From assembly GCA_001797335.1 (NCBI GenBank), contig MGPE01000002.1, positions 112,938-176,937 on the forward strand: 64,000 bases of DNA. The letters are read 5' to 3'. Each line of letters opens with the position of its first letter. Position 1 is the stretch's first letter. A program made the position numbers and the translations under genes. This DNA is from Deltaproteobacteria bacterium GWA2_38_16. Its GTDB lineage: Bacteria > Bdellovibrionota > JACOXK01 > 2-02-FULL-40-11. The notes under the pieces were generated by a model. It saw only the letters and a list, made by a program, of their open reading frames with translations. It searched no databases and was not told where the DNA came from. Below are positions 19,347 to 27,027 of the stretch, piece after piece.

Positions 19347-20777
19347 TCACCCCACAGATCCTTCCATCTCAAGCTGAATCAAGCGATTTAACTCTACGGC
19401 ATATTCCAAAGGAAGTTCTTTGGTAAAAGGCTCAATAAATCCATTCACAACCATCGTTACTGCATCACTCTCAGAAATACCTCGGCTGGTTAAATAAAAA
19501 AGTTGTTCATCGCCCACTTTACTGACAGAAGCTTCATGCCCCACCGTTACATTTTCTTCGTCAATTTCCATGGTCGGATACGTATCTGATCGGGAATGAT
19601 CATCCAATAAAAGAGCATCACACCGAACACTGGATTTCACATGATGAGCCCCTTTAAAAACTTTAACCATCCCTCGGTAAGTAGAACGTCCCCCATCTTT
19701 TGAAATGGACTTTGACGTAATGACCGATGTCGTATGAGGCGCTACGTGATAAATTTTGGCCCCAGCATCTTGATGTTGATTGGCTCCTGAAAAAGCCACA
19801 GATAGAATTTCTCCATGAGCTCCTTCTCCGACTAAATAAACACAGGGAAATTTCATGGTAAGTTTAGAACCTAAATTCCCATCAATCCATTCTACCGTTG
19901 CTTTTTCTTTAGCCACGGCTCTTTTGGTCACAAGATTATAAACATTTTTTGACCAGTTTTGAATGGTGGTATATCGAATCTTTGCCCCTTTTTCGGCAAT
20001 GAGTTCTACAACAGCCGAATGGAGAGAATCACTGGAATACGTTGGCGCCGTACAGCCTTCAATATAATGAATAGAACTACCTTCATCGGCAATAATGAGT
20101 GTTCGTTCAAATTGTCCCATATTTTCTGCATTAATTCTAAAATAAGCTTGCAGAGGAATAGATACCTTCACCCCTTTTGGCACATAAATAAAACTCCCCC
20201 CAGACCACACCGCAGAATTTAAAGCAGAAAATTTATTATCCATCGGGGGGATAATTGTTCCAAAATATTTTTTTACAATATCTGGATGTTCTCTTAATCC
20301 TGAATCCATATCTAAGAAGATAACTCCTTGAGCCTCTAAATCTTTTCGGATGGAATGATAGACGACTTCAGACTCATACTGCGCTGTAACGCCCGCTAAA
20401 AATTTTCGTTCAGCTTCGGGAATACCCAGTTTATCAAAAGTATCTTTAATATCTTTGGGAACTTCGTTCCAATCTTTACTTTGTTTTTCTCCAGGCTTGA
20501 TATAGTAAAAAATATTATCAAATTGAATTTCATTTAAAAGTTTACTGTCCCCCCAATTGGGCATAGGTTTGGCATTAAAAATTTCTAATGCCCTCAATCT
20601 AAAATCCAACATCCATTGTGGTTCTTGTTTCATCTTAGAAATTTCTTCTACAATTGCTCGATTCAATCCTCTTTTTGATTTAAAAGAGTAGTTCTCGGGC
20701 TTATGGAAACCATACTTTTCATCGTACTGATCCCCAATATTTTCGATAGAGTTTTTATTTAATTTTGAGTTTGACAT
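19347..20777 (-). CDS. sufB: Fe-S assembly scaffold SufB
   Basis: 476 residues, typical SufB length. Conserved stretches include [47 protein letters not shown] (with the family Cys) and the C-terminal [23 protein letters not shown]. It is the main scaffold on which Fe-S clusters form with SufC and SufD. The start is ATG 20777. A TTG at 20783 would add two residues and has somewhat better spacing from AAGGGG, so the start is uncertain by two codons. It overlaps sufC by 19 bases. Confidence 0.95.
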   Translation of the reverse strand: MSNSKLNKNSIENIGDQYDEKYGFHKPENYSFKSKRGLNRAIVEEISKMKQEPQWMLDFRLRALEIFNAKPMPNWGDSKLLNEIQFDNIFYYIKPGEKQSKDWNEVPKDIKDTFDKLGIPEAERKFLAGVTAQYESEVVYHSIRKDLEAQGVIFLDMDSGLREHPDIVKKYFGTIIPPMDNKFSALNSAVWSGGSFIYVPKGVKVSIPLQAYFRINAENMGQFERTLIIADEGSSIHYIEGCTAPTYSSDSLHSAVVELIAEKGAKIRYTTIQNWSKNVYNLVTKRAVAKEKATVEWIDGNLGSKLTMKFPCVYLVGEGAHGEILSVAFSGANQHQDAGAKIYHVAPHTTSVITSKSISKDGGRSTYRGMVKVFKGAHHVKSSVRCDALLLDDHSRSDTYPTMEIDEENVTVGHEASVSKVGDEQLFYLTSRGISESDAVTMVVNGFIEPFTKELPLEYAVELNRLIQLEMEGSVG

Positions 20778-21505
20778 ATCCAATCATACCCCTTTTCTTC
20801 AAGCACCAGAGCTAACTCTGGCCCACCCGATTGTACTAACTTCCCATCCATTAATACATGCACATAATCTGGCTTAATATAATTTAAGAGCCGCTGATAA
20901 TGCGTAATGACAAGCATGGATCGGTTTGAATCTCGCAATTGATTAATGCCCCCTGCCACCGTAGTAAGCGCATCAATATCAAGGCCAGAATCAGTCTCAT
21001 CCAAAACCGTTATTTCTGGTTCTAAAAGTGCCAGCTGAAGCACTTCTAATTTCTTTTTTTCTCCGCCAGAGAAACCATCATTTACATATCGACCTACCAC
21101 CGTATCGGCCATCCCTAAAAACTTCATTTTTTCTTTTAAAAGAGTTCTAAATTCTTTAATAGGAATTTCGCCCCCTCTTACAGCTTTCATCGAAGCTCTT
21201 AAAAAATTCCCAACACTCACCCCTGGAATCGCCACGGGATACTGGAACGCTAAAAATAATTTTTTTCGTGCTCTTTCGTGTGGTTTTAAAGGAACCATGT
21301 TTTCTCCTTTAAAAAGAATCTCTCCTTGGGTCACTACATACTTAGGATGCCCCATAATGGTATAAGCCAAAGTGGTTTTTCCAGAACCATTTCTACCCAT
21401 CAACGCATGTACTTTCCCTCGTTCTAGGGTTAAATTAATTCCCTTTAAAATTTCTTTCCCATCTACGCTGACATGCAAATTTTTAATTTCAAATATAGGT
21501 TTCAT
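20759..21505 (-). CDS. sufC: Fe-S assembly ATPase SufC
   Basis: 248 residues, ABC-type ATPase. Walker A is [10 protein letters not shown], the signature is [13 protein letters not shown], Walker B is [18 protein letters not shown], and the H-loop His is in [10 protein letters not shown]. The ETDSGLD variant is characteristic of SufC. It drives conformational changes in SufBCD. First gene of the structural operon, 19-67 bases downstream of the mapped promoter/operator. Confidence 0.96.
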   Translation of the reverse strand: MKPIFEIKNLHVSVDGKEILKGINLTLERGKVHALMGRNGSGKTTLAYTIMGHPKYVVTQGEILFKGENMVPLKPHERARKKLFLAFQYPVAIPGVSVGNFLRASMKAVRGGEIPIKEFRTLLKEKMKFLGMADTVVGRYVNDGFSGGEKKKLEVLQLALLEPEITVLDETDSGLDIDALTTVAGGINQLRDSNRSMLVITHYQRLLNYIKPDYVHVLMDGKLVQSGGPELALVLEEKGYDWICQTQN

Positions 21506-21519
21506 TTATTTACCCCCCG

Positions 21520-21548
21520 TTTTATGTAAATCTTTACATTTTTGTCAA
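21520..21548 (-). promoter_or_regulatory. suf operon promoter with an embedded operator-like palindrome
   Basis: On the minus strand: -35 TTGACA (21543-21548), a 17-base spacer, then -10-like ATAAAA (21520-21525). The spacer holds the near-palindrome ATGTAAA-GA-TTTACAT (21524-21539). The decamer GTAAAGATTT within it occurs again in the promoter of the adjacent rrf2 gene, at the same distance (5 bases) from the -35. An Rrf2-type repressor binding here would block RNA polymerase. Seen directly: the sequences and spacing. Inferred: the function. Confidence 0.65.
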
Positions 21549-21572
21549 GTATAATTCCAAAAAATTTCTGAC

Positions 21573-22034
21573 CTACCCACTCACTACTTTTAAAAGCTGC
21601 TCTTTGGTCTCAGCTTCATTTTGTAATAAATCTTGAAGCGTAATCTGATTCATAATCATATTCACATGTCGATGAATCACGTTCCACACAGAACGCACCG
21701 AACAATTTTTTTCATGAACACACGCATTTTCTTTTCCTGCGTGATCCACACAAAATTCTTCATCAAACATGGGATCTCCCAGTGCCCTGGCAATTTCTGA
21801 AAGTTTTAATTCCTGCGGTTTCTTAGCTAATCGATAGCCACCATGAACTCCTCGAACAGATCCAATAATTCCCTGACGTCTCAAATGCGTTGTAATCTTA
21901 GAAACATATTGTATAGATAGTCCCTCTTTCTTAGAAATTTCACTAATGGACAATCCTGCATTGCCTTCTGCTTGTGCCTGAGCCAACTGCATCAAACATC
22001 TTAAACCATATTCTTCTAATGCTGTTATTTTCAT
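21573..22034 (-). CDS. Rrf2-family transcriptional regulator (SufR/IscR-like)
   Basis: 153 residues: an N-terminal winged helix (ALEEYGLRCLMQLAQA... ISEISKKEGLSIQYVSKITTHLRRQGII, wing GVHGGYRLAK) followed by a dimerisation helix. Cys95, Cys105 and Cys111 (C-x9-C-x5-C) match the cluster-binding trio of Rrf2 sensors, so it probably holds a [2Fe-2S] or [4Fe-4S] cluster. It lies directly upstream of the suf operon in the same direction and shares a promoter-spacer decamer with it, which supports control of suf and itself according to Fe-S status. Confidence 0.92.
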   Translation of the reverse strand: MKITALEEYGLRCLMQLAQAQAEGNAGLSISEISKKEGLSIQYVSKITTHLRRQGIIGSVRGVHGGYRLAKKPQELKLSEIARALGDPMFDEEFCVDHAGKENACVHEKNCSVRSVWNVIHRHVNMIMNQITLQDLLQNEAETKEQLLKVVSG

Positions 22035-22040
22035 AAATTT

Positions 22041-22069
22041 AGAATATCAAATCTTTACTAAAAAGTAAA
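22041..22069 (-). promoter_or_regulatory. rrf2 promoter with the operator decamer
   Basis: Minus strand: -35 TTTACT (22064-22069), a 17-base spacer, -10 TATTCT (22041-22046), ending 6 bases before the rrf2 ATG. The short gap means the transcript would be nearly leaderless. The spacer contains GTAAAGATTT (22049-22058), identical to the suf promoter decamer and in the same register. This points to autoregulation by the encoded Rrf2 protein (inference). Confidence 0.55.
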
Positions 22070-22128
22070 CATTTTCTCATGCTATTTTAATCTATAAATC
22101 TATATTTGACAATGGCCTATAATTTTCT

Positions 22129-22149
22129 GAAAGCGGGTGAAGGGAATCG
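22129..22149. repeat. Direct repeat of the tRNA-Gly 3' end
   Basis: The 21 bases at 22129-22149 are identical to 22290-22310, which cover the 3' end of tRNA-Gly and three flanking bases. The copies are 161 bases apart and enclose a foldback element. Such a partial tRNA duplicate is what site-specific insertion at a tRNA 3' end leaves behind; here it could be an attachment-site-like scar. Confidence 0.75.
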
Positions 22150-22166
22150 GCTCATTGTATCTACTA

Positions 22167-22290
22167 CTCGCAAAGAGATGCAAGCTAGACAAGCAAGACG
22201 ACAACGAAAATGCGAGGCGTACTTTAGACGGTACGTTGAGCATTTGAGGAGGAAGTCTGGCGAAGTATAGCGAAGCATATCTGAAGCGAG
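22167..22290. repeat. Foldback (MITE-like) element beside tRNA-Gly
   Basis: Nested inverted segments pair outside-in: CTCGC (22167) with GCGAG (22286); AGAT (22076+100) with ATCT (22279); GCTAGAC (22184) with GTCTGGC (22255); AAATGC (22208) with GCATTT (22240); GCGTAC (22217) with GTACGT (22231), allowing G-U pairs. The segment is more GC-rich than its surroundings and has no reading frame. As RNA it would form one long interrupted hairpin. It is bounded by the 21-bp direct repeat of the tRNA end. The 22034-22584 gap otherwise holds the rrf2 promoter, the tRNA and AT-rich sequence. Confidence 0.65.
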
Positions 22291-22292
22291 AA

Positions 22293-22363
22293 AGCGGGTG
22301 AAGGGAATCGAACCCTCATCTCAAGCTTGGGAAGCTCGCATTCTACCACTGAACTACACCCGC
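22293..22363 (-). tRNA. tRNA-Gly (CCC)
   Basis: 71-base cloverleaf on the minus strand. The acceptor GCGGGTG pairs with CACCCGC, the D arm has GTTCAGTGGTAGAAT, the anticodon stem-loop is CGAGC-TTCCCAA-GCTTG with anticodon CCC, and the T arm is AGGGTTCGATTCCCT. The discriminator base is T. CCA is not encoded. Confidence 0.93.
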
Positions 22364-22583
22364 GATAAGTGACAATTTAGGGCGTCACCCCTTCTTAATA
22401 CCAAAATAAGTTTGTAACTTATTAACTTTATTTAGAAAATTCAATATTATTTTTTACTCCACTCTATTTTTTTGACATTTTTGCTTAACTCTAAAAAAAC
22501 CTTTTAAATTTTAAGTTATTGATATTAAACATATTTCCCTTGATTTTTCCGACTGGCATTGATTTTGTATTAAACCATAGAGC

Positions 22584-23264
22584 ATGAACCGGTTTATATC
22601 AAAAGTAATTTTCCCCCTCCTTCTTCTCGCACTCCTCAGCATAGGGCTCAGTGGATGTGGCGACTTAACACCAGAAGGAAGTTGTGGAGAAGCCCTTTCT
22701 ACCAGTGGGTATCTTTTATCAAAAGACTGTCGTGCTTTGAGCTGGGGACAGGATCTCCCCATTAAAATAGCGTATGGCACTTCCCTCGTAAATTATAAAA
22801 ATGCTAATGCTGTTGCAGCTATTGATAAAGCCATTCAAAATTGGGAAAATGTAACAAGCCTAGATCTTTTTCAATATGTCGGCACACAAGATGATCCCGT
22901 GGGACAAGAATCCAATTCTTATATCAATCTCATTGGGATGCGTTCTGGAAGCAATTGGTCTAATGATCCCATCCGAGGGAAAGCAGACGAACCAGCCAAA
23001 ACCATTTATTACTATAAAGATTTTTTATACAATGCAGATATTTTCTTTAACACTGAATTCCCTTTTTCTGTCAACGCCACACCCAATACTTTTGATCTTG
23101 TCTCTATTGCCGTTCATGAATTGGGACATGTGCTGGGATTAGGGCATGATGATTCTTTAGATCCAGATATCAGCACCATGAATTCAAAAATTTTTAAGGG
23201 ATCTGAACGACAATTACCAGCAACCAGAGATATTCAGCGCATTCGAGCCTTATACGCCCGTTAA
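22584..23264 (+). CDS. Matrixin-family metalloprotease, putative lipoprotein
   Basis: 226 residues. An N-terminal lipoprotein signal (LLLALLSIGLSGC) puts the lipid-modified Cys at about residue 25. The M10/matrixin zinc site is HELGHVLGLGHD near residue 177, with the third ligand in the extended HExxHxxGxxHD motif. It is followed by STMNSKIF, close to the Met-turn (S-x-M) of metzincins. The catalytic domain starts near ALSWGQDLPIKIAYG. Probably an envelope-anchored, zinc-dependent protease. Convergent with the next gene, overlapping by 4 bases. Confidence 0.88.
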   Translation: MNRFISKVIFPLLLLALLSIGLSGCGDLTPEGSCGEALSTSGYLLSKDCRALSWGQDLPIKIAYGTSLVNYKNANAVAAIDKAIQNWENVTSLDLFQYVGTQDDPVGQESNSYINLIGMRSGSNWSNDPIRGKADEPAKTIYYYKDFLYNADIFFNTEFPFSVNATPNTFDLVSIAVHELGHVLGLGHDDSLDPDISTMNSKIFKGSERQLPATRDIQRIRALYAR

Positions 23265-23923
23265 CGCTTCTTTTTCCGACGAGAAACCATCATCCTCATC
23301 GTTTCTTTAGGCTCTGGAATATATACCAAACAAATATCTTCTTTGGATTTTAATTCATCAAACGTGAGTTTTAAAAAATCATGCCGTTTTAGATTTGGAC
23401 TATTTCGTAAATAGAGGCGAACCCAATATTTCATGGTTTGATCGTAGAGTTTGATCGAAGGCCCATGAAAAGCATAGCGAGGGTGAATCTGACGTAATTT
23501 TCCATCAAACTCAGGTGCCACATGATAGAGCTCATGAAAAATAGTTTCTAATTTTTCTGAGTAACTTAAATTTTGAAACCGAGGCATCATAAAATAGAGA
23601 ATATATAAAATCTCTCTTCGCCCAATTTTTAATTGATCCGTCTTAAATACATATACTTTTTCCCCTTCTCGTTCTCGGATAGAGTAACATCCATTTTCAT
23701 ATTTCATGGGATAAAGTTCCGCCCAGGTGCCGAATTCTAAAGAGCTTTTGGTTTTAGCACAGCTAATTAAGATTCGATGGTTTTTTTTAATATGAGAAAA
23801 AAGAGGCGTTTTTTTAACAATGTCCTCAATGAGAAGATTCATATGATGGGCAAAGTCAAACATAGGTGGCGTCTTTAATACGACTAAGAGGCCTACTTTG
23901 CAACTGGGAAATTTTACCCACAC
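23261..23923 (-). CDS. Putative zincin metallopeptidase of unknown family
   Basis: 220 residues from GTG 23923; an internal ATG at 23863 (MFDFAHHMNLLIED) is an equally plausible start. The central FHELYHVAPEFDG has the HExxH zinc motif, and a later HPRYAFHGPS could supply further ligands. This resembles the small cytoplasmic 'putative metallopeptidase' families found in phages and chromosomes. No signal peptide is obvious. The C-terminus is strongly basic (MMVSRRKKKR). It overlaps the matrixin gene tail to tail by 4 bases. Biological role unknown. Confidence 0.7.
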   Translation of the reverse strand: MWVKFPSCKVGLLVVLKTPPMFDFAHHMNLLIEDIVKKTPLFSHIKKNHRILISCAKTKSSLEFGTWAELYPMKYENGCYSIREREGEKVYVFKTDQLKIGRREILYILYFMMPRFQNLSYSEKLETIFHELYHVAPEFDGKLRQIHPRYAFHGPSIKLYDQTMKYWVRLYLRNSPNLKRHDFLKLTFDELKSKEDICLVYIPEPKETMRMMVSRRKKKR

Positions 23924-23930
23924 ATCGATA

Positions 23931-24023
23931 TAGAGGAAAAGAGGAGGTCGTCTTTCGCTTCATGGCTCGCCCCTGAAGGGCTGCGCTTTACTTCCGCTCC
24001 AGAAGACCTCCTCTTTTCCTCTA
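23931..24023. repeat. 93-base palindromic element
   Basis: A 23-base left arm (23931-23953, starting TAGAGGAAAAGAGGAGG) is the reverse complement of the right arm (24001-24023) with one mismatch. The 47-base loop contains a further small hairpin (GCCC...GGGC). No coding potential. It sits between the head of the zincin gene and the sigma-54 promoter and is too long to be an ordinary terminator; a MITE-like repeat is the likelier identity, though it could also stop transcription. Confidence 0.7.
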
Positions 24024-24229
24024 ATTGTCAACGTGTCTGGCTAAAAAATAAACATCCCATAAGTACATGTTTTTATATGAGTTTTTAAATTTCCGGCCTC
24101 ACACCTTAAAGACCTTTTTAAAACACCAGACAGAAATTTATAAAAATGTTTTCTTAATCTCATTCCAAGAATCCAATAAATACAAATCATTACAAGGACT
24201 TATAAAAACTTTTTACTCTGGCTTTGATC

Positions 24230-24245
24230 TGGCACGCAGCTTGCT
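24230..24245 (+). promoter_or_regulatory. Sigma-54 (-24/-12) promoter
   Basis: TGGCAC-GCAGC-TTGCT matches the sigma-54 consensus TGGCAC-N5-TTGCW at every conserved base. It lies 28 bases before the ATG of the following outer-membrane protein, with GAGGAAGG in between as ribosome binding site. Transcription would start near 24257 and need an enhancer-binding ATPase, not found in this window. Confidence 0.75.
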
Positions 24246-24273
24246 TTTTATAAAGACGAGGAAGGTGTTCACA

Positions 24274-25626
24274 ATGCAAAAACGTTTATTCACATACATA
24301 CCATTATTCACAATAGCTCTTTTAATTATCTCTCTTTCAAAAGTTTCTGCAGAATCTGTCACAGCCAGTGGTAAACGAGGAGGATCCAACGTCTATTCTG
24401 CTGAACCCGTAACAAAAAGCGCCGTAAGCTTTGGATACCAACAAGAATATTTTAGATCCAATAGAATTCAAGTCGCTGGAAACAACAACTTTTATGGAAA
24501 TCAATTTTTCTTTAACTATGCCCCTTTTGATTCTATCCAGCTTTTTTTAAATCACAAAATTTTTAGAAATCACAATGCCCAAACATTGCAAACTCTTCAA
24601 TCGCTCGATTTCACACGATCAGAAGCAGGAACTCTGGTTTCGCTTCCTCTTTCAACCCATTATTTTATAGGAGTAGAACCCTCTTATATTTTATTTAATG
24701 GCAATGGAAGCAATCTCGAAGGAAGTAGCTTTGGAATACGCCTTTTAAATACCTTTAAAACAGTTTTGAGCCCAAAAAATACTCTTAAATTACATCTCAA
24801 TTCTCAGTATTTTTACGACCAATCTTCTAAAATCACTGAAACCTTTAATTTTTCTTTCTTTGAACGAAAGCAACTCTACGGAATTGCGACTTATAAATCT
24901 ATTCATCACGGATTAGGCGTAGAATTTGAAATGCCATACGTTAGTCCCTACGTAGAATATACGCTGGATCAACTGTTGAAATCGCATCTTTCCTTTTTTA
25001 AAAATCCCAATCGCTTGACGTTAGGAACCCATATTGCGTTTAAAGAAGCATCTCCTTGGACACTCAATATTGGAACAGATGCTGGAATATCTCATAAATT
25101 AACAGACAATAGGCCTCCCACACCTCACTGGAATGTCTTTGCTGCACTTTCTTTTGCCGATATACCAGCTAAAATAATCGCACCTTCTCTTCCTATTGAA
25201 ATTAAAAAAGAAGAAGTAAAAAAGGAAGAAGTCAAAGAACCTGAAATTCTTGAGCCTCAAGTCATTGTCCCTCAACAAGAATCTATGGTTGTTCCCATTT
25301 ATCCTATTTTGGAAGGAACTGTGATTGAAACCCCCATTTCTCAACTTTTAACATGGATCACACTCACAAAATTTGAAAACAAAAATTATCCGATTTATGC
25401 ACTAAAACCCAAAAAGAAAAAAAGTATCGTTAATAAAACAGTAATCCCCGTTACAACTCCTGTAGCCATAAAAGAAAAAGAACAATCCAATAAATCAAAA
25501 ACACCTGTGTTTATTGATACTCCCGCTCTAAAACCCGAAACACGAGATGTCGTTCCTTCTCAAGATTTAAACAAAAATTTCTCAGAAGAAGAACCGAATA
25601 AGAATTTCTTGATTCATTTTAGATAA
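24274..25626 (+). CDS. Outer-membrane beta-barrel protein with proline/lysine-rich tail
   Basis: 450 residues from ATG 24274, chosen because of the sigma-54 promoter, GAGGAAGG and the signal peptide (MQKRLFTYIPLFTIALLIIS, cleavage near VSA). Residues 45-310 alternate polar and aromatic residues (VSFGYQQEYF, NQFFFNYAPF, LNLHLNSQYFYD-like strands), as in a transmembrane beta barrel. From about residue 310 the tail is rich in KEEVKKEEVKEPE, Pro and Lys, so it probably spans part of the periplasm or is exposed. No family name can be given. A longer frame from 24067 is unlikely. Confidence 0.75.
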   Translation: MQKRLFTYIPLFTIALLIISLSKVSAESVTASGKRGGSNVYSAEPVTKSAVSFGYQQEYFRSNRIQVAGNNNFYGNQFFFNYAPFDSIQLFLNHKIFRNHNAQTLQTLQSLDFTRSEAGTLVSLPLSTHYFIGVEPSYILFNGNGSNLEGSSFGIRLLNTFKTVLSPKNTLKLHLNSQYFYDQSSKITETFNFSFFERKQLYGIATYKSIHHGLGVEFEMPYVSPYVEYTLDQLLKSHLSFFKNPNRLTLGTHIAFKEASPWTLNIGTDAGISHKLTDNRPPTPHWNVFAALSFADIPAKIIAPSLPIEIKKEEVKKEEVKEPEILEPQVIVPQQESMVVPIYPILEGTVIETPISQLLTWITLTKFENKNYPIYALKPKKKKSIVNKTVIPVTTPVAIKEKEQSNKSKTPVFIDTPALKPETRDVVPSQDLNKNFSEEEPNKNFLIHFR

Positions 25627-26041
25627 ACAGCTTTTTCGTGCGCGCTTCAAATTGATCAATCACTTTAGGAAGATCATTTTTAACCAGACGACTCACAATA
25701 AAGGAAGGGACTAAAAAACCAAACTCCACATCTAGCGTATATGTTGCAACCGTTTTCCCTTTTTTTTCTTCTAATTTCCAACCGCCGCTATTTTTCTTAA
25801 AGAGATTACTTTCGACCAATGTCCAAGACACTTCTTTGGGAGATTTTTCTTTAAATTCCAAAACATAGTGAAAGGTTTTCATCATTTCTAAGGTAAATTC
25901 AACCCGTTTTGGTTTTTTAGACTGAAGATGGGCTTTTTTTATTTCAGAGATAAACTCTGGATATCGTTCATAATCCACAATGACAGAGTAAAGATCTGAA
26001 ATTTTAGGAGAAACTTCTTTTGTTAAAGATACTTTAGACAT
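25619..26041 (-). CDS. SRPBCC (Coq10/RatA-like) domain protein
   Basis: 140 residues covering one SRPBCC fold: KEVSPKISDLYSVIVDYERYPEFISEIKKAHL (the D-x2-x-YPxFI pattern of the Coq10/RatA family), beta strands, and a C-terminal helix (FIVSRLVKNDLPKVIDQFEAR). The family binds hydrophobic ligands such as ubiquinone. It lies 3 bases downstream of glpX on the same strand. Specific ligand unknown. Confidence 0.85.
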   Translation of the reverse strand: MSKVSLTKEVSPKISDLYSVIVDYERYPEFISEIKKAHLQSKKPKRVEFTLEMMKTFHYVLEFKEKSPKEVSWTLVESNLFKKNSGGWKLEEKKGKTVATYTLDVEFGFLVPSFIVSRLVKNDLPKVIDQFEARTKKLFI

Positions 26042-26043
26042 GC

Positions 26044-27003
26044 TTACTCGTAATCTGGTTTTTTATCAAAAACATGGCGCGCTGTAATTTCTCGAATCGT
26101 TCCTGTTTCTGATCGCATGACAATAGAATGCGTTACCGCTCCTCCGGGTAAAAACCGAACCCCATTTAAAAGTGTACCGTCGGTAACACCCGTAGCACAA
26201 AACATCACATGTCCTTTGGCTAATTCATCAATGGTCCACACTCTATGAATATCTGAAATCCCCATTTTTTGGGCACGCTCAATTTCTTGAGGATTTCTGG
26301 GTTTTAAAATCCCTTCCATATAACCACCCATACATCGAAGAGCCGCAGCCGCCAAAACACCCTCGGGCGCCCCTCCAATTCCCATGAGAACATCAATCCC
26401 AGACCGAGGACGACAGGTAGACACAGCGGCTGACACATCGCCATCCCGAATAAGCATAATTCTAGCCCCTGCGCGTCTGACTTCTTCCATCAAACTTTCG
26501 TGACGGGGACGATCCAGTATGACAACCGTCAAATCTTGAATGTAACATTTTTTAAGTTCAGCAATACGATTTAAATTTTTTGTTGCAGATTCTCGAATAT
26601 CAATCGCTTCTTTTAATCCGGGTCCAACGGCAATTTTTTGCATATAGGTATCTGGGGCATGTAAGAAACTCCCTTTTCCAGCAATGGCAATACAGGAAAG
26701 CGAATTGGTATCTCCCCTGGCACAAATGGTGGTCCCTTCAAGAGGATCTAGCGCAATATCAATGGGGGGATAGGGTTTTCCCTTTCCAACTTTTTCCCCA
26801 ATATAAAGCATGGGAGCTTCATCCCGCTCACCTTCTCCAATAACCACCGTCCCATCAAAATCTAAGGTATTTAAGGTTAACCGCATGGCACAAACGGCAG
26901 CTTCATCCGCTGCTTTTTCATCGCCCCTTCCCATGAGTCTTGCAGAAGCCATCGCAGCCGCTTCGGTCACACGAACAAGCTCTAAGGCAAAATTTTTATC
27001 CAT
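26044..27003 (-). CDS. glpX: Class II fructose-1,6-bisphosphatase GlpX
   Basis: 319 residues, family length. Metal and substrate motifs seen: VVIGEGERDEAPMLYIGE, DIALDPLEGTTICARG, VVILDRPRHESLMEEVR, RDGDVSAAVSTC and GIGGAPEGVLAAAALRCMGG. It hydrolyses fructose 1,6-bisphosphate in gluconeogenesis, consistent with pckA elsewhere in the window. Lies between the two SRPBCC genes on the minus strand. Confidence 0.96.
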   Translation of the reverse strand: MDKNFALELVRVTEAAAMASARLMGRGDEKAADEAAVCAMRLTLNTLDFDGTVVIGEGERDEAPMLYIGEKVGKGKPYPPIDIALDPLEGTTICARGDTNSLSCIAIAGKGSFLHAPDTYMQKIAVGPGLKEAIDIRESATKNLNRIAELKKCYIQDLTVVILDRPRHESLMEEVRRAGARIMLIRDGDVSAAVSTCRPRSGIDVLMGIGGAPEGVLAAAALRCMGGYMEGILKPRNPQEIERAQKMGISDIHRVWTIDELAKGHVMFCATGVTDGTLLNGVRFLPGGAVTHSIVMRSETGTIREITARHVFDKKPDYE

Positions 27004-27027
27004 GGGGAGGTCTTATCAAACAACGAT

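Noticed and set aside
24067-24273. 69-residue N-terminal extension of the outer-membrane protein
   Set aside because: It would precede a good signal peptide and cover a consensus sigma-54 promoter and ribosome binding site.
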